Shown: positions 10,457 to 18,336 of the stretch, in pieces
Layout of the letters: each line of letters opens with the position of its first letter
Position numbering within the stretch: the first letter of the stretch is position 1
Assembly: GCA_009668205.1 (NCBI GenBank)
Contig: WJYM01000009.1
Span: 62,001 to 126,000, forward strand
DNA: 64,000 nt
From: Enterobacteriaceae bacterium RIT691
Lineage (GTDB): Bacteria > Pseudomonadota > Gammaproteobacteria > Enterobacterales > Enterobacteriaceae
Reading direction: 5' to 3'
Notes under the pieces: model-generated
What the model saw: only the letters and a program-made list of their open reading frames with translations
Databases searched by the model: none
What the model was told of the DNA's origin: nothing
Made by a program: the position numbers and the translations under genes

Positions 10457-10738
10457 TTAGCTCATCACTACTGGCCATTGCGGCGGTGTCTGGCTCATCA
10501 CGTCGACCATCACATCTTTGATGTTGTTCCAGACGATGGACATGTCAATGAGCGTGATGCCCAGCAACCCCATGGCAAACCAACAGGCTGAAGCCACACC
10601 TAAGAGGCTGCAAATCACCGCCAGCCCGGCATAGTCGGCTTTACGCAGCTGAATTTTCAGCGTACTGGCAAGAAACATCAGAACGGCGCTAACGAGTGGC
10701 CAGCGCAAAAGTACAACACCGGTGGTAACTGAAACCAT
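10457..10738 (-). CDS. yjcB: YjcB family inner-membrane protein
   Basis: A small hydrophobic protein of 93 residues, the size of E. coli YjcB, which also lies between ssb and pdeC. The conserved pattern TTGVVLLRW near the start, GLAVICSLLGVASACWFAMGL in the middle and TPPQWP at the C-terminus supports the assignment. Two or three transmembrane segments are visible. No function is known. It is transcribed away from the diguanylate cyclase gene across a 538-bp spacer and ends before a clear terminator. Confidence 0.85.
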   Translation of the reverse strand: MVSVTTGVVLLRWPLVSAVLMFLASTLKIQLRKADYAGLAVICSLLGVASACWFAMGLLGITLIDMSIVWNNIKDVMVDVMSQTPPQWPVVMS

Positions 10739-11276
10739 GAAACGACCCTCAGAAAAACGGCGCCCGCAGATAGCGCGGCGAGCTCTGAAGCATCACATTC
10801 TGGCTATCGATAGGCATTCATGAACGTAATGAAACATTGTTTCTTGTTTCATAATATTTGTGAACTATATCACGTTTGTCGTTTTATTGACCATATCTTC
10901 CCCGGTTTTTTTTGCATTTTCAGAAGGGGGCAAGGGCAGAACATTGGCCTGAAGAATATATTTTCCCGGGCCCTGGCCCGTCTTGTGAGGTAATTCAGTG
11001 GGATAGTGAATCGCTACAAAAGTTAAGCAGTTGTACAATATTTACAGCATAAACTTCATGGATTATGCTTTTCTGGATAATTTATTTTACTTGCGATCAA
11101 TTAATCAGCTATTGATTTCATTGGTATTATTATTTACTTGTCACTTTTCAATGACAACACAGTCTACTTTGTCTGTCTGAGCATACACTTTCATGATTAA
11201 TCACTGCTTAATCATGTGAATCAGTATCTGATTTATTCATTGCGGGTTTTGTCCTTAGCGAACCTGTGATTGAAAA
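10739..11276. other. 538-bp AT-rich intergenic region between yjcB and the diguanylate cyclase gene
   Basis: No convincing gene is seen. The region holds the promoters of two divergent genes and a conspicuous palindrome at 10828-10846 (listed separately). From about 10990 it is strongly AT-rich, with repeated TGATTAATCA/ATCAATTAATC-like stretches of the kind bound by nucleoid proteins; this last point is inference. Confidence 0.6.
10828..10846. promoter_or_regulatory. KdgR-like palindrome upstream of yjcB
   Basis: AATGAAACATTGTTTCTTG closely resembles the KdgR consensus AATRAAAYNNYRTTTYATT; the core TGAAACATTGTTTC fits fully. It lies 90 bases upstream of yjcB and 430 bases upstream of the cyclase gene. 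Neither gene is a known KdgR target, so this could be chance or another regulator with a similar site. Confidence 0.4.
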
Positions 11277-12671
11277 ATGAAAAAAGAGAGACTCCACACA
11301 GCCATTAACGATGCAGAGTTGAGTTTGCACCGTTTATCCAGGCTTATCCCTGGGTTGACCTCCCCGCGCACGCTGTCGGAGGTGTTGCAGCTTATCCATG
11401 ATGAGATGGGCGCCCGTCTTTCATGGATGATGCTCGAGAGTGATGGCACCCGACAGCTGGAAATGTCCGGTGGTCACCCTCATCAGGAGGACAGCGCGCT
11501 GTGCCTGCTGAATCTGCTACAGCAACAGCAGACGTTCTGGCGGGTGAAGTGCTGGCACAGTGATGTCGGCAAATTACTCTATGCTGAAGAACATCCTTTG
11601 GCCCAGGAACTGGAGTGCGGTGTGCTTTGCCAGATATCACCGTTACAGGAAAATTCCCGCGCATTTTTATTTTTGGCCTTTGATCAGCCTTTATTATCAC
11701 CGGCGGTGTTACGCAGCGTGGCCATTATTATTACCGAGAAACTTCGTGACTATATAACGGAATTAATATCGCGAAAACGAACCGCGCTGGAATTACAGCA
11801 GATTGTGAATCAGTATCGAATATTATTCGATCAGGCTCCGGTATTAATGAACTCGTTTGATAAACATAATCGTTGCACGTTGTGGAATGGGGAGTGTGAA
11901 CGGGTATTTGGTTGGACCGTCGATGAAATAAATCAACAACCGGATCCTTTGGCGCTGTTTTATCCCGATCCGGAGGTTCGTCGGCGGGTGCGTGAGTCAG
12001 TCAATATCTCTCCCACGCTCGAAATGCATGAGTGGTTCCCCTGCCGTCGGGACGGTGCAGTACTGGCGACCTTATGGTCAAATATCATGCTGCCTGACGG
12101 GGAGATTTTGAATATCGGCGTGGATATTACCGAGCGTAAAAGGGTGGAGAATCTGCTGGCGCTCAAGGCAACCACGGATGCACTGACGGGCTGCTTTAAC
12201 CGGTTGGCGATCCTGGAGCAGTTGCAGCACTTCCTGACGCATTGCCAGGCTGAAAATAGCGCCACGCATTTCGCCATCGTGATGATCGATGTTGACCACT
12301 TTAAGCAAATTAATGACCGTTGGGGGCATATTGTCGGTGATGAAGTGCTGGTCTATTTTTGCCAGTCTATTCGCGAACTATGCCGCGAACCCGCGCATCT
12401 CGGCCGTCTTGGCGGTGAAGAGTTTTTATTATTACTGCCGTTGATGGATGTGCCACAGGCTATCTGTCTTACCGACCAGATCCGGGCGCAGTTACAGTCT
12501 CTGCCTTTTTTGTTGGGTGACGTGGCCATTACGTTATCGTTCAGCGCTGGCGCGATCGCGGTTTGCCATAATAGCCATGAACCTGCTGTGTTATTAACCC
12601 TTGCAGACAATGCGCTGTACGATGCTAAACGTACCGGACGTGGCAAAACCCTGGCCGCTATCGCGACGTAG
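11277..12671 (+). CDS. Diguanylate cyclase with GAF-like and PAS sensory domains
   Basis: A predicted cyclic-di-GMP synthase of 464 residues with no transmembrane segment, so cytosolic. Residues of about 15-170 look GAF-like. Residues of about 175-290 form a PAS domain (LFDQAPVLMNSFDKHNRCTLWN...VDITERK), and about 295-460 a GGDEF domain. The active site reads GGEEF at residues 379-383, a functional variant in many cyclases. The inhibitory I-site is degenerate: the position of RxxD reads REPA. The start lacks a strong Shine-Dalgarno sequence. It precedes pdeC by 294 bases on the same strand, which pairs a synthase with a hydrolase. K-12 has no cyclase at this place. Confidence 0.88.
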   Translation: MKKERLHTAINDAELSLHRLSRLIPGLTSPRTLSEVLQLIHDEMGARLSWMMLESDGTRQLEMSGGHPHQEDSALCLLNLLQQQQTFWRVKCWHSDVGKLLYAEEHPLAQELECGVLCQISPLQENSRAFLFLAFDQPLLSPAVLRSVAIIITEKLRDYITELISRKRTALELQQIVNQYRILFDQAPVLMNSFDKHNRCTLWNGECERVFGWTVDEINQQPDPLALFYPDPEVRRRVRESVNISPTLEMHEWFPCRRDGAVLATLWSNIMLPDGEILNIGVDITERKRVENLLALKATTDALTGCFNRLAILEQLQHFLTHCQAENSATHFAIVMIDVDHFKQINDRWGHIVGDEVLVYFCQSIRELCREPAHLGRLGGEEFLLLLPLMDVPQAICLTDQIRAQLQSLPFLLGDVAITLSFSAGAIAVCHNSHEPAVLLTLADNALYDAKRTGRGKTLAAIAT

Positions 12672-12965
12672 CAGCGGCAATCTGCCGTGGCGTTGTTTGT
12701 TATTTTTTTACTTTCGTTAAGGGCAATTTGTTGTCGTTTTCGGCCTTATCGTCTATTACTGCTTAATAAATAGCGAACTTAATAAAAACGTCATCGACAC
12801 TTTTAGTTTGCTTTATGGAAAAATATTATCGTCATAACCAAATATTCGATTTTTCCAGGTAAAAGACGGTTGCTTATGTTGTATGATTGATGCAACGTAA
12901 TCTGCTGTCGGAAAGCATCTGGCCTGAATAGCAGGCACATAATATGCAGGGATATCAGGCTGAAT

Positions 12966-14564
12966 ATGAACCAAAGTGCGCGCAGCAACGTACTGAGAGG
13001 CTTAGGAGTCATCATCGTTGTGCTCCTCCCGGTGATGCTTGCGCTTTGGTTTGCTCATCTGCGGGCCGAATCTGAAACGCACAGCCAGCTAAAAACATTT
13101 GCGCGTATTGTTCTGAACAAAACAGAGTTAGTTATCCGTCAGGCCGATCTTGCCAGAGCAGCCGCAGAAGGCTATCGCGGTGAAATGTGCTCGCCGCAAC
13201 ATCGGCAGGCCATGTTAAATATCATTCGCGGCCGCTTATATGTCGAAGATTTAATATACGCCGAAGATAATCAATTCTTATGTTCCACCTCGCTTCGTCC
13301 GGATAACGCCTGGACCATGCCCGAAGCTAATTATCGCCGTAAGCCCAATATTGCCATCTACTATTACCGCGACACGCCGTTTTTTCCGGGTTATAAAATG
13401 ACCTACCTGCAGCGTGGGAATTATGTCGTGGTGATTAACCCGCTGTCCTGGGGCGAAATTGTCACCGATGACCATTCTCTTGCTTATGGCGTGTACGATA
13501 CTAAAACCAATCAGTTTTTCTCTGTCAGCGAAAATGCGCACGCTGAGGCGCTACAGCCGTGGATCCGCGACAGCGATTACGCATTTCAACGTGACGGCCG
13601 CTTTTATACTATCTCGCTCTCCGAAAAACGGCCTATTGCCATCATTATTTCTTCACCGGTTTCACGTTATTTGCAAAACTTCCGCCATCAGGCCACGCTG
13701 ACGTTACCCTTAGGGTTGATTTGTAGCGTTATTATTTTACTGGTCTGGGTGCGTTCCCGACGTCAGTTTCATTCTCCGAAGCGCATGTTGCAACGCGCGC
13801 TGATTAAGCAACAGTTAGCCCTGCATTATCAGCCCATCATGGATATAAAGAGCAATCAGTGTGTGGGTGCCGAAGCCTTATTGCGCTGGCCCGGCTTCGA
13901 TGGCGCAGTGATGAGCCCGGCGGAGTTTATTCCGTTGGCGGAAAAAGAGGGGTTAATTGAGCAGGTGACGGATTACGTTGTGGAACACGTTTTTGCTGAC
14001 CTTGGCGCTTTCCTTGAACATCACCCTCATCTCTATATCTCAATCAATCTGTCGGCATCGGATTTCCACTCTTCACGCCTGATCTCGATGATCTCTGACA
14101 GAGCCCAACAGCACCGGGTGCGTGCGCAGCAGATTAAAATTGAAGTGACCGAACGGGGATTCATTGATATTCCAAAAACCACCCCGGTGATCCAGGCGTT
14201 TCGTCAGGCGGGTTATGAAGTGGCGATTGATGATTTCGGGACCGGGTATTCCAATCTGCACAACCTCTATTCGCTCAACGTCGATATTCTCAAGATTGAT
14301 AAATCCTTCATCGACACGTTGACGACCAACAGCACCAGTCATTTAATCGCTGAACATATCATTGAAATGGCGCAGAGCCTGCAGCTGAAAATCATCGCTG
14401 AAGGCGTGGAAACGCCAGAGCAGGTGAAATGGCTACTGAAACGCGATGTGAAGTACTGCCAGGGCTGGCTGTTTGCGAAAGCGATGCCGCCTCAGGAATT
14501 CATCCAGTGGCAGCAGCGTTCGACGCGTCAGATGACGGCTAATACGGTTCAGGCAGAAATCTGA
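12966..14564 (+). CDS. pdeC: Cyclic-di-GMP phosphodiesterase PdeC (CSS-motif sensor, EAL domain)
   Basis: Membrane-bound phosphodiesterase that hydrolyses c-di-GMP. An N-terminal transmembrane helix (about residues 10-30), a periplasmic CSS-type sensor and a second helix (about 240-262) are followed by a complete EAL domain. Cys75 and Cys106 in the periplasmic part correspond to the redox-active pair of the E. coli enzyme, although the second reads CST. Catalytic motifs present include EALLRW (Glu303), INLSASDF, EVTER, IDDFGTGYSN, KIDKSF and EGVET. At 532 residues it is close to the E. coli protein (528). Its 3' end overlaps the convergent soxS stop by 16 bases. Confidence 0.95.
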   Translation: MNQSARSNVLRGLGVIIVVLLPVMLALWFAHLRAESETHSQLKTFARIVLNKTELVIRQADLARAAAEGYRGEMCSPQHRQAMLNIIRGRLYVEDLIYAEDNQFLCSTSLRPDNAWTMPEANYRRKPNIAIYYYRDTPFFPGYKMTYLQRGNYVVVINPLSWGEIVTDDHSLAYGVYDTKTNQFFSVSENAHAEALQPWIRDSDYAFQRDGRFYTISLSEKRPIAIIISSPVSRYLQNFRHQATLTLPLGLICSVIILLVWVRSRRQFHSPKRMLQRALIKQQLALHYQPIMDIKSNQCVGAEALLRWPGFDGAVMSPAEFIPLAEKEGLIEQVTDYVVEHVFADLGAFLEHHPHLYISINLSASDFHSSRLISMISDRAQQHRVRAQQIKIEVTERGFIDIPKTTPVIQAFRQAGYEVAIDDFGTGYSNLHNLYSLNVDILKIDKSFIDTLTTNSTSHLIAEHIIEMAQSLQLKIIAEGVETPEQVKWLLKRDVKYCQGWLFAKAMPPQEFIQWQQRSTRQMTANTVQAEI

Positions 14565-14878
14565 TGACGGTAGTCGCTGGGGGTTCGGTCGAATTCCCGG
14601 CGGAAAACCCGCGAAAACGTCTGTTGCGAGACATAACCCAAATCCATCGCGATATCAAAGATAGGGCGCTGTGTGGTCCGGAGCTCCACCGCGGCCATTG
14701 AGAGCCTGCGCTGACGAATATAGTCCCCCAGCGTCTGATGCATCACCTGGCGGAACATCCGCTGCAAATACCATTTCGAATAGCCGGATTTTCTGGCCAC
14801 TACATCGATGTTAAGTGGTTGATCGATATGTTCATCAATCCATTCAATCAACGTCTGAACAATTTGCTGATGGGACAT
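14549..14878 (-). CDS. soxS: Superoxide response transcriptional activator SoxS
   Basis: AraC/XylS-type regulator, made of little more than two helix-turn-helix motifs, that activates the superoxide and drug resistance regulon after its own synthesis is induced by SoxR. The 109-residue product starts MSHQQIVQTLIEWIDEH; the second HTH region reads MDLGYVSQQTFSRVFRREF. The open frame extends upstream to 14941, but the start at 14878 gives the family N-terminus and leaves the promoter free. It is divergent to soxR, with the SoxR operator between them. Its stop lies inside the end of pdeC. Confidence 0.97.
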   Translation of the reverse strand: MSHQQIVQTLIEWIDEHIDQPLNIDVVARKSGYSKWYLQRMFRQVMHQTLGDYIRQRRLSMAAVELRTTQRPIFDIAMDLGYVSQQTFSRVFRREFDRTPSDYRHQISA

Positions 14879-14926
14879 AAGCGGCCTCTTTCTCACTCTT
14901 TCGATTCGTCGTTTGGTCTGTGAGCG

Positions 14927-14957
14927 AGTATAATTCCTCAAGTTAACTTGAGGTAAA
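14927..14957 (-). promoter_or_regulatory. soxS promoter with SoxR operator
   Basis: A perfect 18-bp palindrome, CCTCAAGTTAACTTGAGG, lies at 14936-14953. On the minus strand a -35 TTTACC (14952-14957) and a -10 TATACT (14927-14932) are separated by 19 bases. This is the overlong spacer by which MerR-type activators such as SoxR work, and the arrangement equals the E. coli soxS promoter. Confidence 0.96.
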
Positions 14958-14964
14958 GCGCTTT

Positions 14965-15438
14965 ATGGAAAAGAAATCTCCCCGTATTAAAACGCTGTTG
15001 ACGCCGGGCGAAGTGGCCAGACGTAGCGGTGTCGCCGTCTCAGCCTTGCATTTTTATGAAAGCAAAGGGCTTATCGAAAGCACGCGTAACGGCGGCAACC
15101 AACGGCGATACCGTCGTGATGTGCTGCGTTATGTGGCGATCATCAAGATTGCCCAGCGTATTGGCATTCCGCTTTCCACCATCAGTGATGCGCTGGGGGT
15201 TCTGCCGGAAGGACACAATCTGAGTCCGAAAGCCTGGAAGCAGCTTTCTTCACAATGGCGTGAAGAGTTGGATGAGCGTATCCATACGCTGGTGGCGCTC
15301 CGTGACCAATTGGATGGCTGTATTGGCTGCGGCTGCCTTTCACATCGTGACTGCCCGTTGCGTAACCCGGGCGACATGTTGGGTGAGAAAGGACCAGGGG
15401 CACATTTCCCGGAAGATGATGAATCCCTAAAAAACTAA
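14965..15438 (+). CDS. soxR: Redox-sensing transcriptional regulator SoxR
   Basis: MerR-family activator whose [2Fe-2S] cluster senses redox-cycling compounds and switches on soxS. The N-terminal winged HTH spans about residues 12-80 ([20 protein letters not shown]), followed by a dimerisation helix. The cluster ligands Cys119, Cys122, Cys124 and Cys130 are all present in the arrangement CxxCxCx5C. At 157 residues it is slightly longer than E. coli SoxR (154). The start lies 11 bases from the operator, so SoxR binding should also limit its own transcription. Confidence 0.97.
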   Translation: MEKKSPRIKTLLTPGEVARRSGVAVSALHFYESKGLIESTRNGGNQRRYRRDVLRYVAIIKIAQRIGIPLSTISDALGVLPEGHNLSPKAWKQLSSQWREELDERIHTLVALRDQLDGCIGCGCLSHRDCPLRNPGDMLGEKGPGAHFPEDDESLKN

Positions 15439-15468
15439 AGCGCCACACGAGGGCGCTTTAGTTGTTTT
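15433..15468 (+). terminator. Terminator overlapping the soxR stop
   Basis: AACTAAAGCGCC pairs with GGCGCTTTAGTT around a seven-base loop and is followed by GTTTT. The soxR stop codon lies in the ascending arm. The following 225 bases to the GST gene hold no further feature that I can support. Confidence 0.88.
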
Positions 15469-15695
15469 CCGGTCTTTGTCTTTCTCTCTATCCCGCTGGT
15501 TCACGGGAGGGTTTCCCCCGACATCAGCATCCCTCAGTCGATCAAATGGGTTGGAGGTTCCGGTTTGTGCTGACACTTTAATTCTATGCCGGGAGGCCGT
15601 TTTTGCCACCTGATTAGCGCACTTTTTAGCCGAATTTTTTCCCGCTTTCTTCCCCGGTTCCTATAGTTATTTTGAACAACTCACCGGAGACCGCC

Positions 15696-16364
15696 ATGTT
15701 AACAGTCCATCATCTCAATCTGTCTCGCTCACAGCGTGTGCTGTGGGCGCTGGAAGAACTGGAACTTCCCTATCAGATTGTGCGCTACCAGCGCGAACCG
15801 ACCATGCTCGCGCCTGAGGCGCTGAAAAAAGTGCATCCGTTGGGGAAGTCGCCGGTTCTGGAAGATGAGGGGATGGTCCTCGCCGAGTCGGGAGCCATTC
15901 TTGAGTATTTACAGGAAACCTACGATCCCCAGCAGAAACTGAAACCGCTGGCGCCTCAGGAGCGCATACAGTACCGCTTCTGGCTGCATTATGCCGAAGG
16001 TTCCCTGATGCCTTTGCTGCTGATGAAGCTGGTGTTTGCCAGTTTGGGCAAACCGCCGGTACCGATTGGGCTGCGTACCGTTGGCAAAGTGTTGGGCCAG
16101 GGGGTACAGAAAGCGTATCTCAACAAACAGTTAGCCACTCATGCGGCGTTTATCGATGCCCATTTGGCCCAATACCCCTGGTTTGCCGGTGAACAGCTCA
16201 GCATGGCCGATATCCAGATGAGCTATCCGGCCTTCGCACTGCTGGCTCGCGGTGGGCAAGGGCCATTGCCGCACCTGCAGGCCTGGAAGAAAAAAGTGGA
16301 AATGCTTCCGGCCTGGCAAAAGGCGATCGAACAAGGCGGGCCTTTGGATTTTCCCGGTGGATGA
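15696..16364 (+). CDS. Glutathione S-transferase family protein
   Basis: A 222-residue cytosolic protein with the two-domain GST layout. The N-terminal thioredoxin-like domain (MLTVHHLNLSRSQRVLWALEEL...HPLGKSPVLED...LAESGAILEYL) carries the cis-proline and the ES glutathione-binding pair. The C-terminal helical domain contains the SMADIQMSYPAFAL segment with the N-capping box. Ser10 in LNLSRSQR is the likely catalytic serine (inference). The start at 15696 follows CGGAGACCGCC. It lies beside soxRS, which would suit a detoxification role, but no SoxS box was identified. K-12 lacks a GST at this place. Confidence 0.9.
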   Translation: MLTVHHLNLSRSQRVLWALEELELPYQIVRYQREPTMLAPEALKKVHPLGKSPVLEDEGMVLAESGAILEYLQETYDPQQKLKPLAPQERIQYRFWLHYAEGSLMPLLLMKLVFASLGKPPVPIGLRTVGKVLGQGVQKAYLNKQLATHAAFIDAHLAQYPWFAGEQLSMADIQMSYPAFALLARGGQGPLPHLQAWKKKVEMLPAWQKAIEQGGPLDFPGG

Positions 16365-16441
16365 TTTTTCATCAGCAAAAGGGATGTCGGGAACGGAAAT
16401 GAAAATTTTCTCCCGCAAAAATGTTGCCAGATTGCGCATTG

Positions 16442-16646
16442 ACGATAACGTTTGCGCACACGTTGGCGATTTCTTCGCCGTCATAAGCGAAATTTAGCAA
16501 AATCGCGCAAACATCAGTTGAAAAGGGCAGTATAAAAGCCAGATAATCGTTTGCCTTTTTTTGCCTGCCCCGTTTTGCCTTGCGTAAATCCGGTGGCAGG
16601 TCTCAGTGAATACCGTTTTTGTCTGCGCGGAGTTAATCGTTTGCTT
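16442..16646 (+). promoter_or_regulatory. Cluster of PurR-like sites upstream of ghxP
   Basis: ACGATAACGTTTGCGC at 16442-16457 matches the PurR palindrome ACGCAAACGTTTGCGT at 13 of 16 positions. Two weaker copies sharing the 11-mer TAATCGTTTGC lie at 16544-16554 and 16634-16644, 90 bases apart. PurR control of ghxP (yjcD) has been proposed for enterobacteria. The 395 bases between the GST gene and ghxP hold no gene. Confidence 0.55.
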
Positions 16647-16759
16647 TTTTGTGGCCCCCCTTAGCCACGATGTAGCACAGGGAGATGACGCTTAACTGGC
16701 AGTGGAATGTCCACCACGCAGACGGACGAATGATAAAAAACTCTCAGGGGATGTTTGAT

Positions 16760-18109
16760 ATGTCTACGCCTTCAGCGCGTACCGGTGGTTCCTTAGACGC
16801 CTGGTTCAAAATTTCAGCTCGCGGAAGCACTGTTCGTCAGGAAATTCTTGCCGGATTAACCACCTTCCTTGCGATGGTGTACTCCGTTATCGTCGTACCG
16901 GGCATGTTGGGCAAAGCGGGCTTCCCGCCTGCCGCCGTGTTCGTCGCGACTTGCCTGGTTGCCGGGTTTGGTTCTCTGTTGATGGGTCTGTGGGCGAACC
17001 TGCCGCTGGCGATTGGCTGCGCCATCTCACTGACGGCCTTTACTGCATTCAGCCTGGTGCTGGGTCAGCATATTAGTATCCCGGTCGCGCTCGGCGCCGT
17101 GTTCCTGATGGGCGTGCTGTTTACCGTCATTTCTGCCACCGGCATCCGTAGCTGGATCCTGCGCAACCTGCCGCAGGGCGTTGCGCACGGCACGGGCATT
17201 GGTATCGGTCTGTTCCTGCTGCTGATCGCGGCGAACGGCGTGGGTCTGGTTATCAAAAACCCTCTCGATGGCCTGCCTGTCGCACTGGGCCAGTTCGACA
17301 GCTTCCCGGTCATCATGACCCTGATTGGTCTGGCCGTGATTATCGGTCTGGAAAAACTGAAGGTGCCAGGCGGCATTCTGCTGACCATTATCGGCGTGTC
17401 GATTGTCGGTCTGATTTTCGATCCGGCGGTGCATTTCTCTGGCGTGTTCGCGATGCCTTCTCTGAGCGATGAGAACGGCAAATCCCTGATCGGCAGCCTG
17501 GACATCATGGGGGCACTGAACCCGGTGGTGCTGCCAAGCGTACTGGCGCTGGTCATGACCGCGGTGTTTGATGCCACCGGTACCATCCGTGCGGTAGCGG
17601 GCCAGGCGAATCTGCTGGATAAAGACGGGCAGATCATCAACGGCGGCAAAGCGCTGACCTCTGACTCCCTGAGTAGCATCTTCTCCGGTCTGGTGGGCGC
17701 AGCGCCTGCAGCGGTCTACATCGAATCCGCAGCGGGTACTGCTGCTGGCGGTAAAACAGGCCTCACGGCGATCACGGTTGGCGTGCTGTTCCTGCTGATC
17801 CTGTTCCTCGCACCGCTCTCTTATCTGGTTCCTGCATACGCAACCGCACCGGCGCTGATGTACGTAGGTCTGCTGATGCTGAGCAACGTGGCGAAAATCG
17901 ATTTCAACGACTTTGTTGATGCGATGTCTGGCCTGATCACGGCGGTCATGATCGTGCTGACGTGTAACATCGTTACCGGCATCATGATTGGTTTCGCGAC
18001 GCTGGTGATTGGTCGCGTGGTGTCCGGTGAATGGCGTAAGCTGAACATCGGCACCGTGGTGATTGCCGTTGCGCTGGTGGCTTTCTACGCGGGCGGCTGG
18101 GCTATCTAA
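16760..18109 (+). CDS. ghxP: Guanine/hypoxanthine permease GhxP
   Basis: Proton-coupled high-affinity transporter for guanine and hypoxanthine in the inner membrane, of the AzgA/NCS2-like family. The 449 residues match E. coli GhxP (YjcD) almost throughout. Visible are [19 protein letters not shown], the conserved [25 protein letters not shown] segment and about 12 hydrophobic segments. The open frame starts 75 bases upstream, but the ATG at 16760 is preceded by CAGGGGATGTTTGAT and gives the family start [10 protein letters not shown]. It is followed by a strong terminator. Purine-dependent repression is suggested by the upstream PurR-like sites. Confidence 0.96.
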   Translation: MSTPSARTGGSLDAWFKISARGSTVRQEILAGLTTFLAMVYSVIVVPGMLGKAGFPPAAVFVATCLVAGFGSLLMGLWANLPLAIGCAISLTAFTAFSLVLGQHISIPVALGAVFLMGVLFTVISATGIRSWILRNLPQGVAHGTGIGIGLFLLLIAANGVGLVIKNPLDGLPVALGQFDSFPVIMTLIGLAVIIGLEKLKVPGGILLTIIGVSIVGLIFDPAVHFSGVFAMPSLSDENGKSLIGSLDIMGALNPVVLPSVLALVMTAVFDATGTIRAVAGQANLLDKDGQIINGGKALTSDSLSSIFSGLVGAAPAAVYIESAAGTAAGGKTGLTAITVGVLFLLILFLAPLSYLVPAYATAPALMYVGLLMLSNVAKIDFNDFVDAMSGLITAVMIVLTCNIVTGIMIGFATLVIGRVVSGEWRKLNIGTVVIAVALVAFYAGGWAI

Positions 18110-18130
18110 GCTCAGGTGCTGCGTCAAAAT

Positions 18131-18158
18131 ACGGGTGGCTTCGGCCGCCCGTTTTTGT
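18131..18158 (+). terminator. Terminator of ghxP
   Basis: ACGGGTGGC pairs with GCCGCCCGT (one G-T pair) around a short loop and is followed by TTTTGTTT, 22 bases after the ghxP stop. Confidence 0.92.
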
Positions 18159-18336
18159 TTGTTGAGAACGGCTTATTTTGAGAATGCGCGAGCTTCTCAG
18201 GCTAATGAATGGCAATAACGTAATGAATTATTTCGATTTTACTTTTTAGGGCACATCCCGCCATCCTTTACGATAAGCTGAGAGGCGTATAGTCACTCTG
18301 CTGCAACAGAAATAAGACATCGCATACAGGGATAGC

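Noticed and set aside
17027-18127. Long open frame of 366 codons on the minus strand
   Set aside because: It is the antisense of ghxP, is rich in His, Gln and Arg as such shadows are, and has no recognisable domain.
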